A DNA stretch of 36,721 nucleotides, from NCBI GenBank assembly GCA_900546265.1, contig URCA01000037.1, positions 1-36,721 on the forward strand, given 5' to 3'. A program made the position numbers and the translations under genes. The notes beneath the pieces were generated by a model that was given only the letters and a program-made list of their open reading frames with translations, made no database searches and was not told the DNA's origin. Source of the DNA: an uncultured Oscillospiraceae bacterium. GTDB lineage: Bacteria > Bacillota > Clostridia > Oscillospirales > Acutalibacteraceae. Below are positions 1 to 8,386 of the stretch, in pieces (the first letter of the stretch is position 1; every line of letters starts with the position of its first letter).

Positions 1-88
1 GAGGCACATGTCCTCGCAAACACCGATCGGTAACCCGCCTCCGCTTTTTTCGTTTTCCGAATGGCAGATTCCCTTTTTCGACAAGCTG

Positions 89-118
89 AGAGCGCCGTCC
101 ATCATCGGACGGCGCTCT
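89..118 (+). terminator. Intrinsic terminator, plus orientation
   Basis: A perfect 12-bp stem (89-100 with 107-118) and a 6-nt loop are followed on the plus strand by a short T run (tctttta). The T run is on the right side only, so it best fits a plus-strand transcript entering from outside the window. In frame 1 the first stop is TAA at 31-33, so bases 1-33 may be the last ten codons of such a gene. The hairpin could also slow transcripts leaving the minus-strand gene that ends at 136. Confidence 0.6.
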
Positions 119-135
119 TTTAGAGGATCCGGCTA

Positions 136-2706
136 TCAGGATTTTCTTTTGCGCAGCGCCAGCACGGCTCCGGCCGCTCCGGCCAGCACCAGCAGCGCCG
201 CCGCGGGGAACGCACGGCCCGTATCGGGCGCGCCGCCATTGTCGGAGGATTCCTCTTTGCTGCCGGGATCCACGGGACCGAAGCCTTCGGCCGCCTTGTC
301 GTTGCCCAGCAGGACGAAATCGCCCGTCCAGGTGGTTTCCATCTGATAGTAACCGTCGACAGCCTCGCCGGCAATCGGCGTGAACTTGTCGATGTCCATA
401 TCGTACGTCATGGCGTAATACGCCGCGCCGGCCACCTGTTCTTTGACCGGGAAGGCCACGGTCAGCGGTTTCTCGAAATCGGTGTAGACCTCGCCGCCCA
501 CCATGATGCGGATTTCCACCATGCTCAGCGCATTCTGATAATCCTTAACGGCGGGGTTCTGCAGATACGCGGCCAGCGCGTTCTTGACGCCGCTCTCCGA
601 CTTATCGATGACGACCAGCTCCGCGCCCTTGGGCAGATCGCCGGTCACCCGGATGCCGGTGGCGGCGTCGGTCAGGGTCTTGTTCTCTTCGATATCCACG
701 GTTTTCTTGTAGGCCTCCACCTTCAAATAGCCCAGCGGCGCCTGCCAGTTGGCGTAATTAAAGGGGTACTCGGCCTCCGGATCGCTTCCCTTGAAGAACA
801 GCTTGATATACCGGGCCTGGGCCGGAATGTTCTCAATGTTGTAGTAAGCGAGATACTGGTTGCCGATGGCTTCGTTTTCCGGATCGCCGGGCACATAATC
901 GTCGCCGATTTTCTCCCGGGTATACTTGATGTCGCTGGCGGTGAAGGGCGTGTATTCGCCGTCCAGGGTCTCCGACCAGGAAATCTCGAACACGCCGGGA
1001 ACTGCCGATTTGAAAATGCTGGCGTGGATATAGGAGGCCACGAACTCCAGAGACTTGAGGCCGTTTTCGAACTCGTAGACCACCGCGGCGTCCACCTCGG
1101 TCATCTGCTTGAAGAGAATGCCGCTGGATTTGTCAAATTCCGCGCCGAACTTGTACTTATAGATATTGGCGTTGACCTCCCGCTGCAGGCTGAACACCTG
1201 GTTGATATCGATGTCCTCGCGGGGGGTGATGGTTTTGACCGCCTTGGGGAAGGAGCCGTCGTCGAACTTGTCGAGGAAGGTTTCGGTCTTGGCGGTGTTT
1301 TCCGCGGGCGGATTGGCCTTCAGCTCGGCCAGCTTCTCCTCCGCCGCTTTCAGCACGTCCAGCTTGGTCACCAGCGCCTTCTGCGTCTCGGTCAGGGCAT
1401 TATAAGCGTCGCGGCACTCGGTGATGAGGGCTTCCTTATGCAGCATGACATAGCCGATGGAGGCGATCTTGTCGTCCACCGCCTTGGCCGCCCGTTTGTC
1501 AACCTCGGTCTGGCTGTTGTAGATCAAATCCTCGATCCGTTTTTCCGCCGCTTCCAGCTCGGCCAGCTTGGTCACCAGCAGCTTCTGCGCGCCAGTCAGC
1601 TCCTCATAGGCCGCCCGCACCGCCGCCACAGCCTCTTTGTCGGTCAGCTGGAGTTCATCCACAGCAGGAAGAGACGCGACCAGCGCATCGAACGCCTGGG
1701 CCGCCTCCTTGTCCAGCTCTGACTGGGGAGCGGGGGCATAGCCGAGGGAATTGACCTGGATGTACTGATCCTTCTGCGCAAATTCCAGATAAAGGGTCTT
1801 GATGGTCACCTTGCCGTCCTGGCCGGCGTGGCTCATCACTTCGCTTACTTCACGCAAATCGATAAGCCCGCTGCCTTTGTTGCCAGTCAGATCCTTGCTG
1901 TCCAAAATAACTACCGCGTCCTTGCCGCCACACCACAGTTTAAGCTGGAAGCCGGCGTTGGATTCCATATCATAGGCCAAATAGGGGGTTTCGTTCAGAT
2001 TGATTTCCTTGGGATCGTCGTACCGCAGCTCCGGATATGTGTAATCAAAACAGACCATTTTCCAGGGATCCTGCGTGATGGTGTAGCCCCACGCCGCTGG
2101 ATTACCCCACACGTTGAATTTGTCCGCATTGGTAAACGCAGGGGTTTTGATTTCCGATTTGGGGGCGGGAACAAATTCATACGTATTGAACTGAACGAAC
2201 TGATCCTTCTGGGCAAATTCCACATAGAAGGTGTTGATCGTGACATTGCCGTCCTCATCCGCCGCCTGTATGACCTCGGGAACCGTCCGCAGATCCACCA
2301 GGCCGGTTCCTTTGTTGCCGGTCATGTCCTGGCTGTCTACAATCACGTTGACAACCTCTTGGGGGTTGTTGGCCGAGCAAAAAAGCTCCAGCCTGAAGGC
2401 CGCGTTGGATTCCACATTATAGGAAATACAGGGGGTCTCATTGAGATTGATAGTTTTGGGATCGTCGTACCGCAGCTGCGGATAACCGTAATCAAAGCAG
2501 GTCAGCTTCCAGGGATCCTGCTCGATGGTATAGCCCCAATTTGCCGGATTCCCCCAAACGGTAAACTTACTGTCATCGGTGTAGATAGGGGTGTCGCTGC
2601 CTTCCCCCGTCGCCCCGGCCGACAGGGGGGCCGCAATCATGCCGCTGGACAGCAGCAGCGACGCCGCCAGAGCGATGGATAGGATTCTGCTGCGCAATGC
2701 TTTCAT
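136..2706 (-). CDS. Large multidomain surface protein with sorting-signal-like C-terminus
   Basis: This is an 856-residue predicted exported protein of unknown function. The ATG at 2706 is chosen because GGAGG lies just upstream and a signal peptide (residues 1 to about 33) starts there; the open frame continues upstream to 3000 without such signals. Domains in order: two homologous repeats (about 42-182 and 189-327, both containing WGNP, QDPWK, LRYDDPK and LTGNKG or MTGNKG); two FIVAR-like three-helix repeats (about 331-465, each with an AYxxLTxxQKxLVTKL core); a domain (about 475-668) shared with the plus-strand gene at 22183; a further beta-rich domain (about 669-805); then APDTG (826-830), a hydrophobic helix and the basic tail RKRKS. 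The end resembles an LPxTG sorting signal with A instead of L, so either sortase anchoring or simple membrane retention is possible. It has its own promoter at 2815-2844. Likely role (inference): binding a polysaccharide at the cell surface. Confidence 0.85.
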   Translation of the reverse strand: MKALRSRILSIALAASLLLSSGMIAAPLSAGATGEGSDTPIYTDDSKFTVWGNPANWGYTIEQDPWKLTCFDYGYPQLRYDDPKTINLNETPCISYNVESNAAFRLELFCSANNPQEVVNVIVDSQDMTGNKGTGLVDLRTVPEVIQAADEDGNVTINTFYVEFAQKDQFVQFNTYEFVPAPKSEIKTPAFTNADKFNVWGNPAAWGYTITQDPWKMVCFDYTYPELRYDDPKEINLNETPYLAYDMESNAGFQLKLWCGGKDAVVILDSKDLTGNKGSGLIDLREVSEVMSHAGQDGKVTIKTLYLEFAQKDQYIQVNSLGYAPAPQSELDKEAAQAFDALVASLPAVDELQLTDKEAVAAVRAAYEELTGAQKLLVTKLAELEAAEKRIEDLIYNSQTEVDKRAAKAVDDKIASIGYVMLHKEALITECRDAYNALTETQKALVTKLDVLKAAEEKLAELKANPPAENTAKTETFLDKFDDGSFPKAVKTITPREDIDINQVFSLQREVNANIYKYKFGAEFDKSSGILFKQMTEVDAAVVYEFENGLKSLEFVASYIHASIFKSAVPGVFEISWSETLDGEYTPFTASDIKYTREKIGDDYVPGDPENEAIGNQYLAYYNIENIPAQARYIKLFFKGSDPEAEYPFNYANWQAPLGYLKVEAYKKTVDIEENKTLTDAATGIRVTGDLPKGAELVVIDKSESGVKNALAAYLQNPAVKDYQNALSMVEIRIMVGGEVYTDFEKPLTVAFPVKEQVAGAAYYAMTYDMDIDKFTPIAGEAVDGYYQMETTWTGDFVLLGNDKAAEGFGPVDPGSKEESSDNGGAPDTGRAFPAAALLVLAGAAGAVLALRKRKS

Positions 2707-2814
2707 TCTGTTTCCTCCACTCCATATTTCATACGCATGGGCAATAGCGTTCCTTCGGTTCTGTCTCCATCGTACCCATTTCCCATAAAAAAGTAAATCG
2801 TTAATTTTCCTTTG

Positions 2815-2844
2815 TGTATATCGACCGTTTTCCTGGATCGACAA
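2815..2844 (-). promoter_or_regulatory. Conserved regulon promoter, copy 1 (surface protein)
   Basis: Read on the minus strand: -35 TTGTCG (2839-2844), an 18-nt spacer ending in GGAAAACGGTCGA (2821-2833), and -10 TATACA (2815-2820). The same layout with the same spacing occurs at 22009-22038 and 22082-22111. It implies a leader of about 100 nt before the ATG at 2706. The conserved spacer is longer than a sigma factor needs, so it probably also holds a regulator site. An alternative promoter further downstream (TTTACT, 17 nt, TACGAT) is weaker. Confidence 0.7.
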
Positions 2845-2864
2845 ATCCGGCGACCCGCCTGAAA

Positions 2865-4355
2865 TCAGGCTTTTTCCGGTTCGTGCGCCCCCATGGACGG
2901 GGGAGCGTCCATCGCCCGTTTTCCGAAGAAATCCCGCTCGCCCCGGTCCATCAACCGTTTTCCGGCATACGCGCAGGGCGCGTCCGGCCTCAGCCGGCAC
3001 CCCTGCGGCCCCGGGTCTTCCGGCGCGGCCAGCCCCGGATCCTCACCCGTCCGGTTGGAGGGGAGCACCCGGATGGTTTCCTCCTCCTCCGGCGCCTGGC
3101 CGGCGAAAAAGTTGCTCTCGAAAGTCATGACCAGCCCCCGGTTATCCCGAGGGTTCCCCTCCCCGTCCTTGGCGTCCACGAACCGGGAGGCCGCCGGCGC
3201 CCTGTCCACGAACAGGTTGTTGGCAAACACCGCGTCGTTGCGGCTCCACAGCAGGGTGGAAATCGTCCCCGCCGGGTAGCCGAAATCGGTGATAAAGGTG
3301 TTGTTGTACACCTGCAGCCCCGTCACCTCGATGCCCTTGATGGTCAGCAGGCTGTTCCGGTCGTTGCGGCTGATGTTATAGCGCACCACCGTCCCCCGGT
3401 TGTAGTGCCCCGTCTCGCCGTCGGTGCAGACCAGCAGGAAGCCCCCCTCGTTATCGTGGCTGTAGTTGTACTGGATCAGCGTGTCGTTGCAGTTGATGTC
3501 CACGTCCAGCCCCTGGCCGTCCCCGGCCCCCAGCCGGTTCTCATACAGCTCGTTGAACTGCATGACGCAGCCGTCCGAGTTGTGGGGCCACATGCCCGCG
3601 TATTGGGTTAGTTCCCCGTAGGAGGTGTTGTAGACGGTGTTGTATTCCAGCACCGCCCCCTTGGTGGTGCTGATCCACATCCCATCCCCCGGCAGATCGT
3701 GGACGCGGCAGCGGCGAATAACCACCCCGGTGCAGGGGGTGAAGGGCAGCGGCTGGATGTCCCAGGAGGCTATCTCCGGCCGTTTGCCGTAGACGGAGTT
3801 AAGGATAATCCCGCAGGAGCCGGTGTCGGAAATGTCACAGTCCTCCACCGTCAGCCCGTCGAACCGGCAAGGCGCGGCGGCCGGCTCCACCGTGATAATC
3901 AGCCCCGCCGTTCCCCTGCTCAGCCGGCCGTTCACCTGCCGCACCGTCAGCCGCCGCAGCACCGTGTGCCGGAGAACCTCCGTGCGGCACCCTTCGCCCC
4001 CGGCGGTCACCGCCAGCCCGGAACAATCGCCGGGCGCGTGGGCCGTGTTGCGCAGCTCCAAATCCGCCAGCTCGATATACGCGCAGTTGCGCAGCCGAAG
4101 CGCGGCGGGCGCGCCCCGGCCGTCGATTACCGGCTTCTCCCCCTCGCCATAGGCGCCGATTTGCACCGGCCTGACCGCCTCTCCGGCGGCGGTCAGGGTA
4201 AACCCGCCCTGGTGGCAGGCTCCCGCCCGCAGCCGGACGACGGTGCCCGGCGGCAGAATCCCCCGCGTCAGCGGCTCCAGATCCCGCAGCGCTGTCTCGG
4301 GAGACTCCCCCCGGCGGCTGTTGTCTCCGGTCAGGGGATCGATATACACGGTCAT
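2865..4355 (-). CDS. Right-handed parallel beta-helix protein, no signal peptide
   Basis: This 496-residue protein is a paralogue of the lipoprotein at 4438-6315. It opens with the motif typical of DUF1565/pectate-lyase-like beta-helix proteins (YIDPLTGDN, then ALRDL and PPGTVVRLRAG). Repeated coil motifs follow, including NTVYNTSYGE, YNYSHDNEGGF and VVRYNISRND. Such folds usually bind or cleave acidic polysaccharides; I cannot assign catalytic residues. The ATG at 4355 fits an AAAGGGTGG upstream better than the GTG at 4367, which would add only four residues. Neither start gives a signal peptide, unlike the paralogue. The protein may therefore be cytoplasmic, leave by another route, or be a duplicated copy that lost its export signal. 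It follows the paralogue by 82 bp, with a hairpin between them. A 119-bp block is identical in both genes. Confidence 0.85.
   Translation of the reverse strand: MTVYIDPLTGDNSRRGESPETALRDLEPLTRGILPPGTVVRLRAGACHQGGFTLTAAGEAVRPVQIGAYGEGEKPVIDGRGAPAALRLRNCAYIELADLELRNTAHAPGDCSGLAVTAGGEGCRTEVLRHTVLRRLTVRQVNGRLSRGTAGLIITVEPAAAPCRFDGLTVEDCDISDTGSCGIILNSVYGKRPEIASWDIQPLPFTPCTGVVIRRCRVHDLPGDGMWISTTKGAVLEYNTVYNTSYGELTQYAGMWPHNSDGCVMQFNELYENRLGAGDGQGLDVDINCNDTLIQYNYSHDNEGGFLLVCTDGETGHYNRGTVVRYNISRNDRNSLLTIKGIEVTGLQVYNNTFITDFGYPAGTISTLLWSRNDAVFANNLFVDRAPAASRFVDAKDGEGNPRDNRGLVMTFESNFFAGQAPEEEETIRVLPSNRTGEDPGLAAPEDPGPQGCRLRPDAPCAYAGKRLMDRGERDFFGKRAMDAPPSMGAHEPEKA
3565..3683. repeat. 119-bp exact repeat, copy A, in beta-helix gene
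   Basis: This block is identical, base for base, to 5165-5283, offset exactly 1600 bp in the same orientation. It encodes the stretch around GMWISTTKGAVLEYN and AGMWPHNSDGCVM. Flanking sequence in the two genes is clearly diverged, so the block stands out as more similar than its surroundings. Confidence 0.9.
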
Positions 4356-4393
4356 AAAAATCGCCACCCTTTCACAGATTTCCTCGTGAAGCA

Positions 4394-4421
4394 GGGGGCC
4401 GCCAAGCCAATGGCGGCCCCC
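4394..4421 (-). terminator. GC-rich hairpin after beta-helix lipoprotein gene
   Basis: A perfect 11-bp stem (4394-4404 with 4411-4421) has a 6-nt loop and sits between the two beta-helix genes, 16 bp past the stop at 4438. No good T run follows on the minus strand. It is therefore either a weak or partial terminator that lowers expression of the downstream paralogue, or an RNA-stabilising hairpin at the 3' end of the lipoprotein message. Confidence 0.55.
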
Positions 4422-4437
4422 CTCTCTATGGTTCGTG

Positions 4438-6315
4438 TTATCCCTGGTGCGCGCCGATGGACGGCGTGCCCGCGACCTTGCCGCCGAAGAAATCCTTGCC
4501 GCCGTTGTTCGCGATCGCCTTGCCCGCGCCCAGGCAGGCCGAGCCGCTCTTCAGCTTATAGCCGCCCGCCGTGCTCCGGCCAATCTTCCCGCTGCCGGGA
4601 TTGGTCAGGCCGGGATCCACGCCGATCTTGTTGCTGGCGGCCACACGGATGTTCCCCTCCGCCGTGGGCGCCTTGGCGGGGGAACGGCCAAAGAATACGT
4701 TGTTCTCGAACGTCATGGTCAGCTTGGCGTTGGACGTGCTGGCCCCGTTGCCGTCCTTGTTGTCCACAAACCGGCCGTAGGAGCCGCTGCCGCCCGCGAA
4801 GTTGTTGACAAAGATGTTGTTGGTGAACACCGCGTCGTTTTTCCCCCACAGCAGCGTGTCGATGGTGCCGTTGGAGTATCCCTTGTCGGTGTAAAAGGTG
4901 TTGTTGTACACCTTCAGACCGGTCACCTCCCGGCCCTTGATGGTCACCAGGCCGTGAAGATCGTTCTGACTGATGTTGTACCGTACCACCGTGTTCCGGT
5001 TGTAGTCGTTGTTGTCGCCGTCGGTGCAGACGAGAACGAACCCGCCCTCGTTGTCGTGGCTGTAGTTGTACTGCACCACCGTGTCGTTGCAGTTGATGTC
5101 CACGTCCAGTCCCTGGCCGTCACCGCCGCCCAGCCGGTTGCCGTACACCTCGTTATACTGCATCACGCAGCCGTCCGAGTTGTGGGGCCACATGCCCGCG
5201 TATTGGGTTAGTTCCCCGTAGGAGGTGTTGTAGACGGTGTTGTATTCCAGCACCGCCCCCTTGGTGGTGCTGATCCACATCCCGTCTCCCGGCAGATCCC
5301 GGATGATGTTGTTCTTGATGACCACATTGGTGGCAGGGGTAAAGGGCAGCTTCTGCAAATCCCATTTGGTGATTTCCGCCCGTTTGCCGTAGTTGGAATT
5401 GATGATGATTCCACAGGCGCCGGTGTCGTAAATCTCGCACCCTTCGATGCGGAAATCGTTGTACCAGCAGGGGTTAAGCGATTCCCCGTTTTCGATATAG
5501 ATGCCCGCCGAGCCCCGGCCCACCACGGCTTTCATCCCGTGGATGGTCAGGTTGGTCAGGTAAATGTGATTGAGCGCGCCGCCCGCGTGCTTCTTGCCGC
5601 CGCTGGTGAACGTAATGCCGCGGACTATATTGCCGCTCGCGCCCTTGCTGGTGATTTCCAGGTTGCGCATCTCCAAATACTGGACGTTGCGCACGTTGAT
5701 GACCTCGAATTTTCCGCCGCCGTCGATGATCGGCTTGGCGCCCGTGCCGTACATGTCGTACACGATGGGCGCGCCTTCCTTGCCCGAGGCCGTCAGTCCC
5801 AACTGCTCTTTAAAATAGCTGCCCGCCTTGAGCAGCACCTTGGAGCCCGGCGTCAAATCGCCGTGCGGCACCCGGCCCAAGCTCTTGAAGGGGGCGTTGG
5901 CGGACAGGCCGTTGTTGGTGTCCTTGCCCGCCACCGAATCCACATAATAGGTCACAGGCTTGCCCGCCGGCTCAGTTTTGTCCCCGCCGGGCGTCGGCGT
6001 TTTGCTCGAATCCCCGTTCGGCGTCTGTCCGTTGGTGGTTCCGCCGCCAGAACCGCTGGAATTCACCGGCCGCCCGCCGTTCTGGGTGGCATCGCCGGAG
6101 GTCGTGTCTCCCGAGGCGTCGCCGGAGGGCTCTCCACCGGAAGCCGTGTCACCGGAGACGTCGCCGGGTACGGAGGCGCTGCTTCCCACATTCCAGTTGA
6201 TATCGTCCCCGGAGGCATCCGGATCCTTGCGCTGACAGCCCGCCAGGGCCAGGGTCATGAGTAAGGCGCCAGCCGTCAACAGGCTTATCCAGTACCGGCC
6301 CCGCGTCGTGTACAT
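4438..6315 (-). CDS. Parallel beta-helix surface lipoprotein
   Basis: This 625-residue protein has a lipoprotein signal peptide with lipobox LAGC, acylated cysteine at 27. A low-complexity linker rich in G, S, D, T and P (about 30-112) should lift the domain off the membrane. From about 114 the right-handed beta-helix domain begins (YYVDSVAGKDTNNG, then FKSLGRV and PGSKVLLKAGSYF) and runs to the end. Family knowledge: such proteins bind or degrade polysaccharides such as pectins, alginate-like or host glycans; no catalytic set can be named here. The ATG at 6315 has GGAAAGGATG upstream and gives the complete signal peptide. It lies 43 bp after the SurA-like gene, in the same operon as the binding protein and AraC regulator, which supports an outside-the-cell role in glycan capture. 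Confidence 0.88.
   Translation of the reverse strand: MYTTRGRYWISLLTAGALLMTLALAGCQRKDPDASGDDINWNVGSSASVPGDVSGDTASGGEPSGDASGDTTSGDATQNGGRPVNSSGSGGGTTNGQTPNGDSSKTPTPGGDKTEPAGKPVTYYVDSVAGKDTNNGLSANAPFKSLGRVPHGDLTPGSKVLLKAGSYFKEQLGLTASGKEGAPIVYDMYGTGAKPIIDGGGKFEVINVRNVQYLEMRNLEITSKGASGNIVRGITFTSGGKKHAGGALNHIYLTNLTIHGMKAVVGRGSAGIYIENGESLNPCWYNDFRIEGCEIYDTGACGIIINSNYGKRAEITKWDLQKLPFTPATNVVIKNNIIRDLPGDGMWISTTKGAVLEYNTVYNTSYGELTQYAGMWPHNSDGCVMQYNEVYGNRLGGGDGQGLDVDINCNDTVVQYNYSHDNEGGFVLVCTDGDNNDYNRNTVVRYNISQNDLHGLVTIKGREVTGLKVYNNTFYTDKGYSNGTIDTLLWGKNDAVFTNNIFVNNFAGGSGSYGRFVDNKDGNGASTSNAKLTMTFENNVFFGRSPAKAPTAEGNIRVAASNKIGVDPGLTNPGSGKIGRSTAGGYKLKSGSACLGAGKAIANNGGKDFFGGKVAGTPSIGAHQG
5165..5283. repeat. 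119-bp exact repeat, copy B, in beta-helix gene
   Basis: The second copy of the block at 3565-3683; see that entry. Both ends are set by single-base mismatches (3564/5164 and 3684/5284). Confidence 0.9.
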
Positions 6316-6358
6316 ATGCGTTCATCCTTTCCTGCTCAGGCATTCCATCCGGCCGCCG

Positions 6359-7108
6359 TCAGTTGTATCGCACCTTATCCAGCGTGTCCCGGTGGACGGT
6401 CACCGCGGCCTTCGCCGCCAGCGCCGCTGTCTTTTTCTCGAACTTCTCTTCCACAAGCCGCTTATCGAGGACGGCCCGCACCTCTTCCAGGGGCTTGCGC
6501 GTCCCGTCTTCCTCGAACAAAAAGGCATCCGTCCCCTGGTACGCGGCCTGCCGTTCCTCGTCGGTCACCTTCAGCTCGCCCGCGGCCAGTTTGTCCGCCA
6601 GGGCCAGCAGCCCCTTGTCCAGGCGGAGGGTGTAATACTGCTCCTCCGTGTAGCTTTCGGGCCCATAAAGCGCTTCTCCCCGCTCCAGGGCCTGCCGCCG
6701 CCTCTGGTTCTCCCGCCGCCAGTCCTCGAGGAACGCCTCATACCCTGCGTCCTCCAGCACCCCGGCCTCCAGCATCATCTGCTGCTGCACCTTGACGACG
6801 GTCAAGCGATCGAGGGTGCGCTTCTCCAGCGCTTGGGCCGGGGTTTCACCGTCCCATTCGCGCTGCCAGAAGCCCTCGTCCGCCTGCGCGCCGTACCGGG
6901 CGGTAAAATCGGCCAGCACGCCGCCCCGTTCCTGGCCGGCCACCAGCAGGTATTCCCGCACATCCACGTCCAGGCCGTTTATCCGCGCCGCCGTCTGAAC
7001 ACCGGGGCGGGCGGCGAGGAACAGCCCCGCCCCCACCGCCGCGAGACACACGGCAAGCGCCCCCAGGCCGCCCCACACGCGGGCCTTGTTACTTAAGCGC
7101 TTTCGCAT
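6359..7108 (-). CDS. Membrane-anchored SurA-like chaperone without PPIase domain
   Basis: This 249-residue protein has one N-terminal membrane segment (about residues 12-32) and a helical, charged extracytoplasmic part. The pattern (a strand such as RINGLDVDVREYLL, long helices, then KVTDEERQAAYQ and LEEVRAVLDKRLVEEKFEKKT) is that of the SurA/PrsA-type chaperone fold. The parvulin domain normally inserted in PrsA is missing: 249 residues is too short and no parvulin core is visible. The start overlaps the end of the upstream binding-protein gene by 20 bp, which suggests translational coupling. Likely job (inference): folding or holding the exported proteins of this operon, for example the large beta-helix lipoprotein. 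Family assignment is moderate because the sequence is divergent. Confidence 0.75.
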   Translation of the reverse strand: MRKRLSNKARVWGGLGALAVCLAAVGAGLFLAARPGVQTAARINGLDVDVREYLLVAGQERGGVLADFTARYGAQADEGFWQREWDGETPAQALEKRTLDRLTVVKVQQQMMLEAGVLEDAGYEAFLEDWRRENQRRRQALERGEALYGPESYTEEQYYTLRLDKGLLALADKLAAGELKVTDEERQAAYQGTDAFLFEEDGTRKPLEEVRAVLDKRLVEEKFEKKTAALAAKAAVTVHRDTLDKVRYN

Positions 7109-8348
7109 AGTCGTCCAGCTTGGCCTGCCAGACCGGCTTATATTCCTGTACCTTGGCCGCCACGTCGGCGCCGCCCATGATGTCGTACATCAGATTGTCC
7201 GGGTCGGTGATGCCGTCCAAATCCGGGACGGCCTCCACCTTACCCTGCAGCTCTTCATACAGCTTCGCCTGCTCCTCGGTGAAATAGCTGCGCAGGTATT
7301 CGCCCCGCTTGAGGTAGTCCTGCCGGCAGAACAGGTAGATGTAGGCCGCGCCGCCGGTGGGGTTCTTGGCCCCCTCCCCGATGCCGTAGAAGCCCACGGT
7401 GCCGGGGGTGGAATCCTTGTCGCCCGAGGGGCCCACCGGAAAGGGCACGATATCCCAGTCAAAGTTGAATTCCGCGTTGGCGGTCTTGTTGCCGAAGCGC
7501 TCCATCATCATGGGCAGATTGCCCGCCTGGAAATCGCTGAAGGACCAGCCCTGCCAGGAGGTGAAGGCCTTGGCCGTATAGGACAGATCCCGGAAATAGG
7601 TCAGCGCCTCGGACATTTTCGGGTCGTCCAGGTTGAGCACGGTCTTGCCGTCCTCGCCCGTCTTGACGTAATAGGTGCCGTTGGCCGTCAGGAAATTGGC
7701 CGGATCCCAGGAGGAGAAGGCGTAGTTCCGCTTGCCGTTGTCCCCGTCGGAGGACATGGCCTTGCACAGGGTCATGAAGGTGTCGAAGTTCCAATTGCCC
7801 TTTTTATAGGTCTCCAGCGGATCCTCCAGCCCGTTGTTCTCGATGGCCGTCTTGTTATACAGGATGACCTGGGGATAGGTGGTGGAGGTGATGCCGTACA
7901 GCTTGCCGCCGAACCGGCGGGTCTCGATTTGCTTCTTCGTGTTCTGGAAAATCGGATCCTCCAGGTCGAAATACTGGTCGATCGGCTGCACTAGCTTCTT
8001 GTCCACCAAGCTCTTGCCGGAGATCACCAGATCGTAGGAGTTGCCGCTGGCCAGCTCGGTGGCAATTTTGTTATCGTTGTCCTTCCAGTTGGAGAGCACC
8101 GTGTATTCCACCGTCACGCCGTACGCGTCCTTGAGGATTTTCCGGATTTCCTCATGCTCCGCTTCCCAGCCGGCGTAGCCCAGAATCTTGATGACGTCCC
8201 CATCCAGCTTTTCCGGCAAGCTGACGCTGTTGATGGGAAGCTTGCCGCTGCCGCCGCCCGACTGGCCGCCCTTGTCCCCGCAGCCCGCCGTCATCGTCAG
8301 CAGCAGCGCCGCCGCCGCGGCGCCCATGAGCCATCTTTTTCCCTGCAT
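7089..8348 (-). CDS. Extracellular sugar-binding lipoprotein (family 1 SBP)
   Basis: This 419-residue protein is the substrate-binding part of a CUT1-type ABC sugar importer. It has a lipoprotein signal peptide ending TAGC (cysteine 23) and a GS-rich spacer, then the usual family 1 features: KILGYAGWEAEHEEIRKIL near the N-terminus, ASGNSYDLVISG, and YGITSTTYPQVILYNKTAIE as the hinge-region signature. ATG at 8348 has AGGAGG eight bases upstream. The closest permease pair is 10819-12703, on the other side of the AraC regulator gene, and is its likely partner (inference). No ATPase gene is present; in this group one shared MsmX-like ATPase elsewhere usually serves several importers. Confidence 0.92.
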   Translation of the reverse strand: MQGKRWLMGAAAAALLLTMTAGCGDKGGQSGGGSGKLPINSVSLPEKLDGDVIKILGYAGWEAEHEEIRKILKDAYGVTVEYTVLSNWKDNDNKIATELASGNSYDLVISGKSLVDKKLVQPIDQYFDLEDPIFQNTKKQIETRRFGGKLYGITSTTYPQVILYNKTAIENNGLEDPLETYKKGNWNFDTFMTLCKAMSSDGDNGKRNYAFSSWDPANFLTANGTYYVKTGEDGKTVLNLDDPKMSEALTYFRDLSYTAKAFTSWQGWSFSDFQAGNLPMMMERFGNKTANAEFNFDWDIVPFPVGPSGDKDSTPGTVGFYGIGEGAKNPTGGAAYIYLFCRQDYLKRGEYLRSYFTEEQAKLYEELQGKVEAVPDLDGITDPDNLMYDIMGGADVAAKVQEYKPVWQAKLDDYAKALK

Positions 8349-8386
8349 AGTCGATTCCTCCTGTATCTTAATAGGTTTGCCCCTTG

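Noticed and set aside
8..346. Plus-strand open frame of 112 codons at the left edge
   Set aside because: It runs through a clear terminator (89-118) and then antisense to the sorting-signal end of the surface protein; the sequence has no recognisable features.
2767..2784. Possible fourth copy of the promoter motif (GGGAAATGGGTACGAT on the minus strand)
   Set aside because: It resembles the core only with a two-base insertion and lacks the TATACA box; kept only as a possible weak alternative promoter.
2857..2870. Short inverted repeat followed by five T on the plus strand
   Set aside because: The stem is 6 bp with a 2-nt gap, it overlaps the stop codon of a minus-strand gene, and no plus-strand gene leads into it.
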